A DNA stretch of 64,000 nucleotides from Dendrobium chrysotoxum (Eukaryota; Streptophyta; Magnoliopsida; Asparagales; Orchidaceae): assembly GCA_019925795.1 (NCBI GenBank), contig CM034300.1:69233021-69297020 (forward strand), read 5' to 3'. Positions 39,701 to 48,879 of this stretch are shown here, in pieces. The notes under the pieces are model-generated. The model worked only from the letters and a program-made list of their open reading frames with translations. It was not told the origin of the DNA and searched no databases. Position numbers and translations under genes: made by a program. Position 1 is the first letter of the stretch; each line of letters starts with the position of its first letter.

Positions 39701-41034
39701 TGGAAGGACCTTCCCATACATAACAATTTGTGAGTAACATTCCAGAGCAACCCATGGCACCTGGAACAGTAAAGGTTCTTCCTAGCTTGTTCACAAAGTG
39801 TCTGCTTATCTATCCTCAGGAGCTCCCTTCGGGCTTGGATTGGCAATTCGCACCAAAACTGATTTAAGCAACATTTATGTAAGAAAAGAGTAATTAGTTT
39901 ATGTTTCATCACCATTAACAAAAATGCACAGTGATAATAGGGTTTACTAGAACACAAACCCAAGAAAGCTAGATATCTCTAAAAAATATAATGCAGAAAA
40001 AAGAAAAAAAAAACATAAAATATTAAAATGGTCCTTCTAGAACCACTCTTGAAGTATGCACAAGTCCCCACAATCACATATTCCCCATAGCAATTTATTA
40101 AAGAAGAGAAATGAAGAAAATATTTTATTGAAGTGTTCTCTAGACAAAAGTGTTATCTAGGTAGCAATGCTATTTAGATAACAATCTTTTATTGTAAAAT
40201 ACAATGCATCTGTTTCAGTGCCATTTTACCAAACAAATACAGGGCAATCTAAAATGTTCAACAATAATTATGACCTTCCTCTTTCTTCTCCTCTCTTTCG
40301 TCCATGAAGATTGTGGAATCTAAATAGCATCAAGTTCTAGTATGGCTGCTATGTAGATTAGCTCAATGTATCGTATTAATGTAACTCAAATTATGTCAAT
40401 GGAGGAGACAGCATCAAATTAAGCAACTTTTATTATCAGTAAAATATTTAGCATAATATTACAATAGTATTATATTGAAACAATCAGCCCCAAGACGCGG
40501 ATAAGTTGAAATGTAGATATCTATCGACTATAATAATAAGAGCCAAATTGATGCATGAAATGGCTGAACAAAGCCTGGTGCATTGACATATAAGTGCTGA
40601 GGTGGTATTCAATTCAACTGCATGAGTGAGAATGTGCACAACCAGCATGTGAAAAAACCACCATATATTAACTTCAGCTGCATTTCAAGAAACTCATCTA
40701 GCGAAGTATAAACATCCAATCAAACAGCAAATTCAGATCCATCGAGTCAACGTAAGAAAAAACGAACAGAACACAATACAGAACCAAATCCTATAAATCG
40801 AATTCTAAGGTAATCCAAATGCAGCCACTGAAAATCACAGGGAAAAAAAAAAGGATTTAATGTTGCCGATAAACGAGGCGAAACCTTCCGTAGCAGATCG
40901 AAGCTGACATCCTCTCGCTGTCTGGACCAGATAGCGTTAGAAACAGGCAGAGATCCGGCGGCGCCGCCGAATGCCGAGCAAGCCGTCGCCGGAGCATGTC
41001 CAAATTGAACGCCTCTCTGCAGCAATCCCGGCAT
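22435..41034 (-). CDS. Plant NST1-like ('stress response NST1-like') protein, 8 coding exons
   Basis: The spliced reading frame is 41034-40885, 39858-39517, 35729-35470, 28248-28107, 26331-25963, 25882-25751, 24979-24851 and 24765-22435. Every junction is GT..AG and the phases agree, giving 1284 residues. I recognise the plant family that databases name after yeast Nst1, probably because of the charged coiled coil. Its biochemical role in plants is not known to me. Seen in order: a short N-terminus (MPGLLQR), a Cys-containing region (YCSRC, residues 80-84), HPWGGL and LLYPDACGGEGRGWISQG blocks, a second Cys cluster (FCRDC, about 257-261, and CTSWFC), a folded-looking region (299-421), a charged coiled coil (about 485-552) and a long Ser/Asn-rich disordered tail ending near IEEYSLFAA. 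All exons look intact, so the gene is probably functional despite TE-laden introns of 7.2, 3.8 and 1.8 kb. Confidence 0.9.
24851..24979 (-). CDS. NST1-like exon 7 (residues 466-508)
   Basis: The acceptor CATCAG precedes VEKAFREGTARQNSHSLFVS and the exon ends CKEIITLEKQ at donor GTAACC. It encodes the start of the long helix that continues as a coiled coil in exon 8. Confidence 0.9.
25751..25882 (-). CDS. NST1-like exon 6 (residues 422-465)
   Basis: The acceptor is AAATAG. The exon reads DDDSIDKDGIELDG, then RPQKHAKSPELAREFLLDAA, ending FKEQ at donor GTACTG. The preceding intron is only 80 bases. Too short and interrupted to stand out as a frame of its own. Confidence 0.85.
25963..26331 (-). 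CDS. NST1-like exon 5 (residues 299-421)
   Basis: The acceptor TCCCAG is followed by VSEDSVIVDWQHSF. Contains YHHFEWAIGTAEGKSDILDF, ACFITLRAWKLDGRCTELSV and VVGDGFVTITKGDSIKCFFE, a block with regular hydrophobic spacing and probably a compact beta-rich domain. It ends in an acidic run before donor GTATGT. Confidence 0.9.
26471..27980. mobile_element. Mutator-like non-autonomous element in intron 4
   Basis: The left end is GAGAAAATGACTAAAATGATC. The right end, on the minus strand, is GAGAAAAATGATCAAAATGG. Pairing continues for about 85-110 bases with one internal gap of about 25 bases. Flanks TTTAAACATA (26461-26470) and TTTAAATATA (27981-27990) are a 10-bp target duplication with one mismatch, a length typical of Mutator-like elements. 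The left two thirds are very AT-rich. The right third (27305-27800) is much more GC-rich and may be a captured host fragment. No transposase frame is present. Confidence 0.8.
28107..28248 (-). CDS. NST1-like exon 4 (residues 251-298)
   Basis: The acceptor ACACAG is followed by G, which completes the split Arg codon, then FDSKRFCRDCRRNVLREFKE. It ends DTAIQYE at donor GTATGC. The Cys-rich FCRDC...CTSWFC pattern looks like a metal-binding or structural cluster. Confidence 0.9.
29640..32704 (+). mobile_element. RTE-type LINE, nearly full length, dead, antisense in intron 3
   Basis: The translated pieces in order are: endonuclease start (YIQETK, then a stop), KAKEIDSLGFKL, INAYAPQVGLD, GGDLNGHVGREV (near 30244) and KTQIDYFLIRK. 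The reverse transcriptase follows, with IPIFKNKGDAQNCANYRGIK, NQFGFMPGRSTMEAIHLL, MIFIDLEKEYDKVPREV and the catalytic LFADDILLVD (near 31905). The C-terminal domain (LYGAECWPLKEKH, MRMLRWMSG) ends HVADPT, then a (TTG)n tail at 32692-32704. In-frame stops (for example near 29941 and 30703) and frameshifts kill it. The 5' boundary is approximate. It is transcribed, if at all, opposite to the host gene. Confidence 0.85.
33050..34260 (+). mobile_element. Ty1/copia 3' fragment (RT, RNase H, PPT, partial LTR) in intron 3
   Basis: Plus-strand fragments read EKALYGLEQ and FSKYVEKCGYI from the reverse transcriptase. The expected YVDD box is damaged (VYDIILTD, one Asp codon lost). RNase H phrases follow (KRILRYLQNDSKES and a degenerate SRSSAKAKYREVTHVICK). 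A purine tract AGATGAGGGAGAG at 34026-34038 leads to TATTGAAACAATCC, the start of a partial 3' LTR. There are many stops. Its 5' part is missing, and no second LTR was found within the intron. Confidence 0.75.
35470..35729 (-). CDS. NST1-like exon 3 (residues 165-250, ends in a split Arg codon)
   Basis: The acceptor TTTTCAG precedes VFSGARQREHDRELLYPD. It carries the highly conserved LLYPDACGGEGRGWISQG, ETCALHTSRLSCDTLLDFW and EEDFIERLMY blocks. It ends after two bases of an Arg codon at donor GTAAGA. 7.2 kb of TE-laden intron follows. Confidence 0.9.
36130..37740 (-). mobile_element. Highly decayed RTE-type LINE in intron 2
   Basis: The minus strand still reads KCGDNKILVKDEDIKEK (near 37640-37690), the linker before the reverse transcriptase, and further on LIETYIKIKK, DLHKIFVHLE and ILLKDMYNKVVISITK (near 36980-37130). 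These parallel MEKFREIKEDLHMIFIDLE and VIRDMYAGVVTC of the intron 3 copy. Stops and frameshifts occur every few dozen bases. The boundaries are estimates. It is on the host gene's strand. Confidence 0.55.
37741..39400. other. Intron 2 remainder, unclassified repeat DNA
   Basis: Contains a CA/CG microsatellite at 38462-38480 and a plus frame at 38513-38782 with no family I can name. Downstream phrases such as LASLLYGPRPNLSES near 38915 faintly recall the C-terminal region of CACTA transposases, but are too degraded to call. Confidence 0.3.
39517..39858 (-). CDS. NST1-like exon 2 (residues 51-164)
   Basis: The acceptor ends ATCAG, then FWCELPIQARRELLRIDKQT. It contains the conserved EQARKNLYCSRCHGLL and DPCVHPWGGL motifs. 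The donor is a perfect GTATGT after VIHK. The CxxC pair could bind metal, but that is inference. Confidence 0.9.
40885..41034 (-). CDS. NST1-like exon 1 (residues 1-50)
   Basis: Starts at ATG 41034 with MPGLLQRGVQFG, in the GC-rich block typical of a first exon, and ends DVSFDLLRK before donor GTTTCG (CGGAAG|GTTTCG). The start is chosen because family members known to me also begin MPGL. Confidence 0.85.
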
Positions 41035-41400
41035 CGTAACCTTCTCAACCGCTCCACCTCTTCGATTCCTCCCTACAACTCCCCATCCACAGCGGAAAAT
41101 CCAAGGCGGATCAGCGCACCTTCGTGGAGATCCAGATTCTCCGACGGTTATCCCCGGCGCAGCGTCCGATCAATAGGTGGCGATAATTCCGGATTCGGAT
41201 CGGAGGGAGCTTTCCGTGGATGATCAGATTGGAGTCCAGCGAATTAGGCGATCGGATTCCGTCTAGCGCGGATTAGAAGGAGGGCTTCGCCGATCAGATT
41301 TGCTTCTTCTTCGGCGGCTTTAGTGCCCGGACGCGGACAGAAGAGAGGATAGAGATTTTACATAGGAGCCGCGGTTGCGATGTCACGAAGAACTGAGTTG
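41035..41400 (-). promoter_or_regulatory. 5' untranslated region and core promoter of the NST1-like gene
   Basis: A GC-rich block of about 350 bases lies directly upstream of the ATG and ends abruptly in AT-rich DNA at about 41420. No clear TATA box is visible, which fits a housekeeping-type promoter. It contains two upstream ATGs: an ATGTAA minimal frame (41363-41358) and the 13-residue frame described separately. The transcription start is not known. Confidence 0.5.
41045..41086 (-). promoter_or_regulatory. Upstream ORF of 13 codons
   Basis: ATG at 41086 encodes MGSCREESKRWSG and stops at TGA 41047-41045, ten bases before the main ATG at 41034. If the transcript starts upstream of 41086, ribosomes would meet this frame first, and it could dampen main-frame translation. 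Whether it is conserved in relatives cannot be seen here. Confidence 0.4.
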
Positions 41401-41604
41401 GCCCCGCCTCGCCTTTCTACTGGTTTTAACTGTTACTGTAAATATTTCTTGAAGGTATATTTGCAATTAAACATTTTGCATAATTAACCTCGCAAATTTT
41501 AGTAATTAAGGCTGATGTAGATCTGAAGTGCATTATTATTATTATTAAAAGTAATTAATTTTTTTATTTAATGAGCATCAAATATAATTTATTAGAAATT
41601 AATA

Positions 41605-42104
41605 NNNNNNNNNNNNNNNNNNNNNNNNNNNNNNNNNNNNNNNNNNNNNNNNNNNNNNNNNNNNNNNNNNNNNNNNNNNNNNNNNNNNNNNNNNNNNNNN
41701 NNNNNNNNNNNNNNNNNNNNNNNNNNNNNNNNNNNNNNNNNNNNNNNNNNNNNNNNNNNNNNNNNNNNNNNNNNNNNNNNNNNNNNNNNNNNNNNNNNNN
41801 NNNNNNNNNNNNNNNNNNNNNNNNNNNNNNNNNNNNNNNNNNNNNNNNNNNNNNNNNNNNNNNNNNNNNNNNNNNNNNNNNNNNNNNNNNNNNNNNNNNN
41901 NNNNNNNNNNNNNNNNNNNNNNNNNNNNNNNNNNNNNNNNNNNNNNNNNNNNNNNNNNNNNNNNNNNNNNNNNNNNNNNNNNNNNNNNNNNNNNNNNNNN
42001 NNNNNNNNNNNNNNNNNNNNNNNNNNNNNNNNNNNNNNNNNNNNNNNNNNNNNNNNNNNNNNNNNNNNNNNNNNNNNNNNNNNNNNNNNNNNNNNNNNNN
42101 NNNN
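41605..42104. other. Assembly gap (500 N)
   Basis: Exactly 500 N characters, a conventional placeholder length, so the true size is unknown. It sits between the NST1-like promoter and a gypsy LTR whose internal region should run into it. Confidence 0.99.
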
Positions 42105-42195
42105 TAAAATAAAATAAAAGAATAAAATAATATAGTATGACTAATTATATAATTGATTCAATATTATTGTAAATTTTATAAATAAAATAAATTCT

Positions 42196-42214
42196 TCCCC
42201 GGCAACTGTGCCGA
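42196..42214 (-). other. Primer-binding site, tRNA-Asp type (degenerate)
   Basis: The minus strand reads TCGGCACAGTTGCCGGGGA, against the usual TGGCGCCGTTGCCGGGGA that pairs with tRNA-Asp in several Ty3/gypsy lineages. It lies five bases inside the LTR edge at 42220, as expected. Confidence 0.6.
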
Positions 42215-42219
42215 AAACT

Positions 42220-43853
42220 TGATGGCGACGGTGGAGTAACCTAAAAAATTATGAAAATAATTTAGGGCTCTATTAATCCCTAAATAATGCTTAAGTTTTC
42301 TTTGATATAAAAATTATAAAATTCTCACTTAATATACACAAGTATACATGCTAAATCAAGTAATATAGTCATAGAGTAAAGTATCGATCCTATGAGGAAG
42401 AATATTTACTTGCAAATATTAGTATTGTCTACTATAATTACAATAATTATCCTACTTAATAAAATAAATTTTGATGGAGATTCAATCACTTAATTTAAAA
42501 TAAAAAATAAATTAAATATTATTTGGATAAAATATTATGAATTGAAGGAATGTAAATATATTATGTTTCCTAATGATTCTCTTTTATTTTAATGATATTC
42601 AGAGCATATGCAATGCTGACCACTCAATCGAGCGTGAAGAGACAAAAGATAGATTAAACCTTGCAACCCCAATACTACGCTAAACTCCCATAATTTATCA
42701 TCTTATGAAAATCTTAGAAGAGTAAGTAAATTATATACTATTAAAACCTCCTCATTACAATTCATTTCTATAAATTTGGTATATGTTAAGCATTATGCCT
42801 ATGCTTGCACTATATCGATCCAATATACCTAGTTGCGCCTATTTTTCAATTTTTAAGCTCCACATTACACTTGATATTAACTATACATATGACCATTAAG
42901 TTTATTAAATAAAGACCTGGTATATTAAAAATATCATTAAAATATTAATGAAGAAAATTCATTAATACTCCATATTTCATTTATACCATCAATTCAAAAC
43001 TAGAGAATTTAGCTAGACATGGAGAACATGTGAAGCAAACTCATTTTTATTAATTGCACAAAAAATAAGTACAAAAAAAGATAACACTGAATGGGTTCAA
43101 TGATCTCCTCTATACTCCTCCTTGAACTTATAGAATTACTTTCATAAATATTGATCAAACACTCTTATGAAGTGGATCTAGTGCTCCCTGAATTTTCTTA
43201 GTTGTCATTGCTAAGAAAATTATAGAGAAGCACTATGAAGACTGAAATTAACAAAGTGAATGAACTCTCTTACTAATATTACAGACATACTATTTATAAA
43301 AAAATACAGAAAATGGACTCTGGCACCACAATGCTTTAGACACCATGCTTTAGACACTTGTGTCACGGTGCCACAAAATGAACTAACATCGCATAACTGA
43401 AGAATTTCCTTCTCTGTGATGCTTGCTGATATGGACCCGCTGTTTAATGAATCAACGTGTCGCTTCACTGGCAGATCATGCCTGTCGGGTACAATTATAA
43501 CATTGCGATGTTCCTAGCGATTGAGCGACATGGCGTCCACATGGCACTCCCCTCAGCTTGGTGGCACTATAAATTGGCGCTGAGGTGCTGTGTACACAGA
43601 GACTGAACTTTGCAGCGCTGACTCCTCTGAAGCCGCAGTGTTGTTAAATAATAACTAGGAGCCGCCATATCCATATTGGGCGCTCCGACGGTGTCAATGA
43701 TGATACCGCGGTGGTATATTATCCTACACCGCGACGCTATATGATACTTAGAATTTCATGTATTTCCTAAATTTTTCCTACACAACACAACTAAAATAAC
43801 ACGATTTTACTTGCATTTTAACATATAAAACACAACATTATTTACACTCATCA
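42220..43853 (-). mobile_element. 5' LTR of a Ty3/gypsy element
   Basis: On the minus strand it begins TGATGAGTGTAAATAATG (43853 downward) and ends CATCA at 42220, so the edges are the inverted pair TGATG...CATCA. A tRNA-Asp-type primer-binding site follows immediately. The length of 1634 bases and these ends fit large Athila/Tat-like gypsy LTRs. The internal region starts at 42195 and disappears into the gap, and no 3' LTR is visible on the far side. Confidence 0.7.
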
Positions 43854-45360
43854 CGAGGTTTTCAATTAAAAGTATACAATGAGGTTGACAAGGTCTGATC
43901 TTCCCTTATAAGATGCTAGGTTGCCATCTTAGACCACGCTAGCGACCTTGCTTCTACAATCTCCCTAAAAAACTATATTTATCAATCACGGCTCCCTTGT
44001 CCCCACTTGCCTGGCTTTAGAATCTTCATTGTAAGTGTGGTTGTAGGTCTCATTTGCATTATGTGTCAAAGCTAATGCCCTGACACTAGATCATCTTCTT
44101 TGGATTACTAAGTCTGATTATCCCTATGGTATTTTCACCCTTGTGGCCATCTTTTGAACTCGCTCAAATTTTCCTTGGATCATTCTTATGAGCCTTTCTT
44201 CCATCTTAATCAAATCATAGTGGTTCGTAAAATTATGGTTCTTCATTTTCACCTATCACTTCTTTTTTTTTTTTTTTTTTTTTGCTTCATATAGTGCTTG
44301 ACTTTTGGTCGCAAGCATAAATCCACACTCACAACACATAAGAGGATGTTGGATCCAAATTTTTTTGGGTGATGCTTTCATCCTAATGGCAAGTCTAGCT
44401 AGGTAGATAGGATATGAGAGGAGAAAATGGGCAAGGAGAAGCCCTGTAATTATATCTATGTGAATATTAAAAATATAATGAATGACCAAAAAAAATATCT
44501 TCCAACCATTTAGTTATAGAGCTAAGAGGGCTACATTATAGGCTATACATAGATAAATAATAAATAATACAATTTTTTGACTATTATAGACGCATGTACA
44601 AGATATTGTTACTACATGTGGATAAATATCTCTGATATGACTCTTGTGTTATTTCCCTGGACGAGTGCTCTAGATGAGTGCCTTTGGCAAACTCTTTTGA
44701 GCTAGGGATTTGTGTGCCTAATGAGTTTGTTAATACGAAGTTGATGTGTGTGTATCTCCTGTAATTTGAATGTGAGGTTTTATGTGGGATGAGTCACCTT
44801 GGCTATGTCGAGTCTTTAATTAGGGTGAGTTCTCATGAGGTGAGTATCTCTTTGGTCAAGATCTATTGAGAGGGAGTTCCTCACTTGGTCAAACTTATTC
44901 GGGATGTGTGCTTCCTTAGTTGAGCTTCTTTATTGGATCTTATCGGGGTAGATGCTCATTTGAGCGGGGTGCGTTTTGGACAAATCTACCCCTTGGCTAA
45001 GCTCCTCTAATGTAAACTCAACTGAGTCATACGAATTATCTATACTGCATATTGCGGTATGCAACAAAATTCGTATATATTTATCTATATATGTTTAAAA
45101 TTTTTATATTTATTTATATATAATATTTTTGTCTCAAAGACATTAATATATATATATGAGGATGTGTGATGTGTACTTCACTTTAATAATATTAATATTT
45201 GTAATATTTTTTATGTGATGTAAAATTAGAGTTCAATATAAATATTTATAATTTTTTTAATAGTAATATATAAATACTATAAAAAAACCTATTAAATGCA
45301 TGTAAATCCCTCATCTAAAAAGACAAAGCAATGAAAATAACATGAAACATCGCAACCAGC
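43854..45360. other. Intergenic, repeat-like, no gene
   Basis: No coding frame is supported. There is a T run at 44264-44283. The plus-strand block 44640-45010 has a moderate GC content with repeated GAGCTTC/GTTGAGC phrases, suggesting decayed LTR sequence. Confidence 0.4.
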
Positions 45361-45531
45361 GAAAATTTTATTAGTTGCATGAAGCTGATCTTCAATGAAA
45401 TTATGTTTGTGAGCCATAGGAGATACAGTGAGGAAAGATAGCCGCTTTCCGAGTACGGTTGATTAATAAAACTTATACAGATTTACATGTATATGCCAGC
45501 TTCTTCTCCATAATTCCAAATCCATATGAGT

Positions 45532-46551
45532 TTATTCACATTGCCCCGGCGGGCAATGTTTGCTTGGCGGCGGAGGTGGTGGGGGGTACTTGCATGGGCT
45601 AGGAGGTTTTGGTGACGGTGGTGGCGACGTCGGAGGTGGTGATTTCGGCAGCGGTAGTGTCGGAGGTGGCGAGGTAGGAGGCGGCGATTTCGGAGGTGGC
45701 AAGGTGGGCGGCTGCGACTTCGGAGGTGGCAAGGTTGGAGGAGGTGAGGTCCGTGGTCGAAAGGTTGGCGGCGAGGTGGATGGCGGGGATTTCGGAGGTG
45801 GTGATGTGGGTGGCGGTGACTTTGCAGGTGGCGATGTGGGCGGAGGCGACTTCGGAGGCGGCGAGGTTTGAGGTGGAGAGGTTGGCGGCGGTGACTTCGG
45901 AGGTGGCGATGTTTGCGGCGGCGACTTCGGAGGTGGCGATGTTGGCGGCGGCAACTTCGGAGGCGGCGAGGTTTGAGGTGGAGAGGTTGGCGGTGGTGAC
46001 TTCGGAGGTGGCGATGGTTGCGGCGGCGACTTCGGAGGCAGCTAGGTATGAGGTGGAGAGGTTGGCGGCGAGGACTTCGGAGGTGGCGATGTTGGCGTCG
46101 GCGACTTCGGAGGCGGCGATGTTAGCGGCGGCGACTTCGGAGACGACGAGGTTTGAGGTGGAGAGGTTGGCGGTGGTGACTTCGGAGGTGGCGGTGTGGG
46201 CGACTTCGGAGGTGGTGAGGTGGGTGGCCGCGACTTCGGGGGTGGTGAGATCGGAGGCGGCGAGGTGGGTGGCGATCTCGGAGGCGGTGACCTGATCGGC
46301 GGCGACTTCGGAGGCGGCGAGGTTGGAGGCGTAGACTTTGGTGGTGGCGAGATAGACGGCGGAGACTTCGGAGGCGGCAATGTTGGAGACGGTGAGGTGT
46401 GCCGCGGCGGAGGCGGCGGCGGCGGTTCCAAGCATAGGCCGGAGGATGGTCCTGATTTGCATGGCTGAGCAATGTCACCAGCGCAGTGAACGGTCAAGAG
46501 GATAGCGGTGACTAAGAAAGAAAAATTCGGGACCCACCACAAAATATTCAT
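45532..46551 (-). pseudogene. Extensin-like proline-rich cell-wall protein with one internal stop
   Basis: One frame runs from ATG 46551 to a final stop at 45532 (340 codons) with a single TAG at 46044-46042. The N-terminus MNILWWVPNFSFLVTAILLT is a signal peptide (cleavage probably after residue 24-28), followed by DIAQPCKSG and a PPPPPPP run. Then come dozens of SPPPK/SPPPTSPP-type repeats, in which prolines would be hydroxylated and the protein secreted to the wall. The C-terminus ends SKHCPPGQCE. Upstream is a TATA box. At the TAG, neighbouring repeats have TCG (Ser), so one C-to-A change explains it. As written only 169 residues are made, still with signal peptide and repeats. It may be a recent pseudogene, a truncated allele or a base error. 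Confidence 0.75.
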
Positions 46552-46591
46552 TTTATTTTATTTTTATCAATTTTCTTTATGATGTGGAGTG

Positions 46592-46600
46592 ATTTATATA
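46592..46600 (-). promoter_or_regulatory. TATA box of the extensin-like gene
   Basis: TATATAAAT on the minus strand, about 40 bases upstream of the ATG at 46551. This allows only a very short leader, typical of a compact secreted-protein gene. There are no other candidates nearby. Confidence 0.55.
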
Positions 46601-46601
46601 C

Positions 46602-48850
46602 CCACGCTGATGTGAATATTTACATATCCATCCATTGTTCATTATTCACCATATTGAATCATATTATTGTGAATTTAATGTGTCACATTCCAAATTAATA
46701 AAGATTTCTCACTGAATAATCAATCAAGGAAATAAATTCACTCTGAATATTTGATCAATATTTTTATTAAAATTCAAATCAAATTTATTATATTTATTTT
46801 CAAATTAGTAAAATATTAATTTTCATAGATTCTTAATATAATATACTCATTTTAAAATAAATTTTATAATTTTGATCTATGAAGATATGCCTATTAAATT
46901 TTTTTTCTCAATAATTATAATTTAATATATGACAAAAAAAATTTAAATTGACATAATGCCGATCTTTAAAGGAATTATTAATATTTTGTCGAAGGATTCA
47001 GATATAATTTATGTCGAAGAAAATTTTAATATGTGATATGTATTTTATGTGTTATATAATAAGATAATTTTTATTATAAGTTTTATATTAAAATGTTATT
47101 GTAATTTTATTTATATATATTGTATATTTAACTATTTATTTAAAATTATATGTATTGTAATTTCTTCATTTTTTTTCTTAAAACTCCAAATATTATTGTG
47201 GTCTCATAATCTCTACTTTTAATTTATATAGGCCTTTGTCGGCCCAAAATGGCCCATAAAAATCTTAATTTCAAGCACTTTAATTTCCATAATAAAAAAA
47301 AATACAATATCGATAATTATTTACAAAAAAATGATATTACAATATAAAATTAACAATAATCCGTAAGCATATACTCTGCACATATTACTGTCATTTTACA
47401 AATAATAGAGAAAATTTTTATTTATTGTTAAGCTAAAATAATATTAGAATCATATTATATAAATTTGAACAATATGAAATAAGTACTAAAAACTCTTCTT
47501 CAATCATCTCCTCATATCATATATAATTACTTATGTGCATATTTGGAGCACAAATATGTCTGTTGTTTCATTTCTAGAGAAGATATATTTGAAAGTCCAT
47601 TTCAGATTAAAATACTCTATCAAGTACTTATATCTCTCTATATAAAAAGAATGACTTCCTACCCTCCCCCTTGGGCTTGGTCCATTGCTATCATTGTTGT
47701 ACCATCATCTAAGTTTCTTCGCTGTGGTGGAATCAAGCCAGTGAAATTAAATACATTTTCTTTCATCGATGACTTAAGCATACATTGACATTATTTGGTT
47801 TTTCATTTTTTTTTATCGTTGATCAGATTATTTTGATGGAGATTTAAAACATAGATAGATATGGGGTCAAAAATTGTGTTTCAATAGTTGTTAAAGAATA
47901 AGTATGAACTATATTCGAACCTCCTTCTAACGATGATGAACCATGGTTAAACTGTGTCAAAGACTATATTGTTAGATTGTTACTCAAACCATGTTCAAAC
48001 ATTATTTGATGGATACGGTACGTTTATATCTTAACTTGACACATGCTTTGACTGGGACTAATATGACATAATCTTATCTTTGAATATAATTCAATAATAT
48101 ATTGAATATATTGATCATGGCCCAATCATTGTTTGATTCATTTTAAACTTTTTCAAATATGATTTGATTCGTGTCAAAAATGTATTTGAATAATAATGAA
48201 ATTATCTACTAATGTAATATTTGTTATAGGTAAATCAAACATTTACATTTTTGTATTATATGGAAGATAGTGGCAAGAAAAAATGCAAGTTGATTAGACA
48301 TTCACAAAATAATGGAGAAATAGATTGCTAATACAGAGAATATCTCCTTTTTCTTAGATGAGATATCCCTATATATATTAAATATCGAGCTCTACATATG
48401 TGTGACAACAAATAAAAGAATTTAGTTATAGTTTTTTGTGCAAATGAGGTTGGTGTAAAGTTAGTAAGTTCATCATCTTTCGTTGGTGTACGCAATTTTG
48501 TGGATATTCAACACAAAAAATAGGCGGTCTATGAACATATAAGCTATATGTGATAGTGGGTCCATAGATGATTTAATACTAAAGCACCCATTGGAGATGT
48601 CAATCTTGTATAATGATCAATCTAAAATTAAAAATGATTAAGGTCCTCTACTTCTTCATGTTCCTACGGGTGAAAATGCATAGATAACTCTCATCCTATA
48701 AGAATCAATTCTTGAAAGTACCTCTAGTTTTATAATTCTTATTGTTGTCCTCTACTTGATTACATGTTGGGTAGCTTTCTGAGAGTGAAAAGGAGTTTTA
48801 GTTGATATTACATATAAATGCAATGAAATAGAACTTTTAATTCTAAGTAA
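46602..48850. other. Very AT-rich intergenic DNA
   Basis: No gene. The first 900 bases are strongly AT-rich. From about 47820 the plus strand has short frames that may be the 5' part of the MULE below, but nothing diagnostic remains there. Confidence 0.4.
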
Positions 48851-48879
48851 AGAAATATGGTATATATATTGTTTTGCAA

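Noticed and set aside
41571..42107. 178-codon open frame
   Set aside because: It consists almost entirely of the N run, so it is an artefact of the gap.
45599..46462. 287-codon Ala/Ser/Val-rich frame on the minus strand and a 199-codon frame on the plus strand
   Set aside because: They are other frames of the extensin-like repeat. They lack a signal peptide and promoter context, and their openness follows from the repeat's composition.
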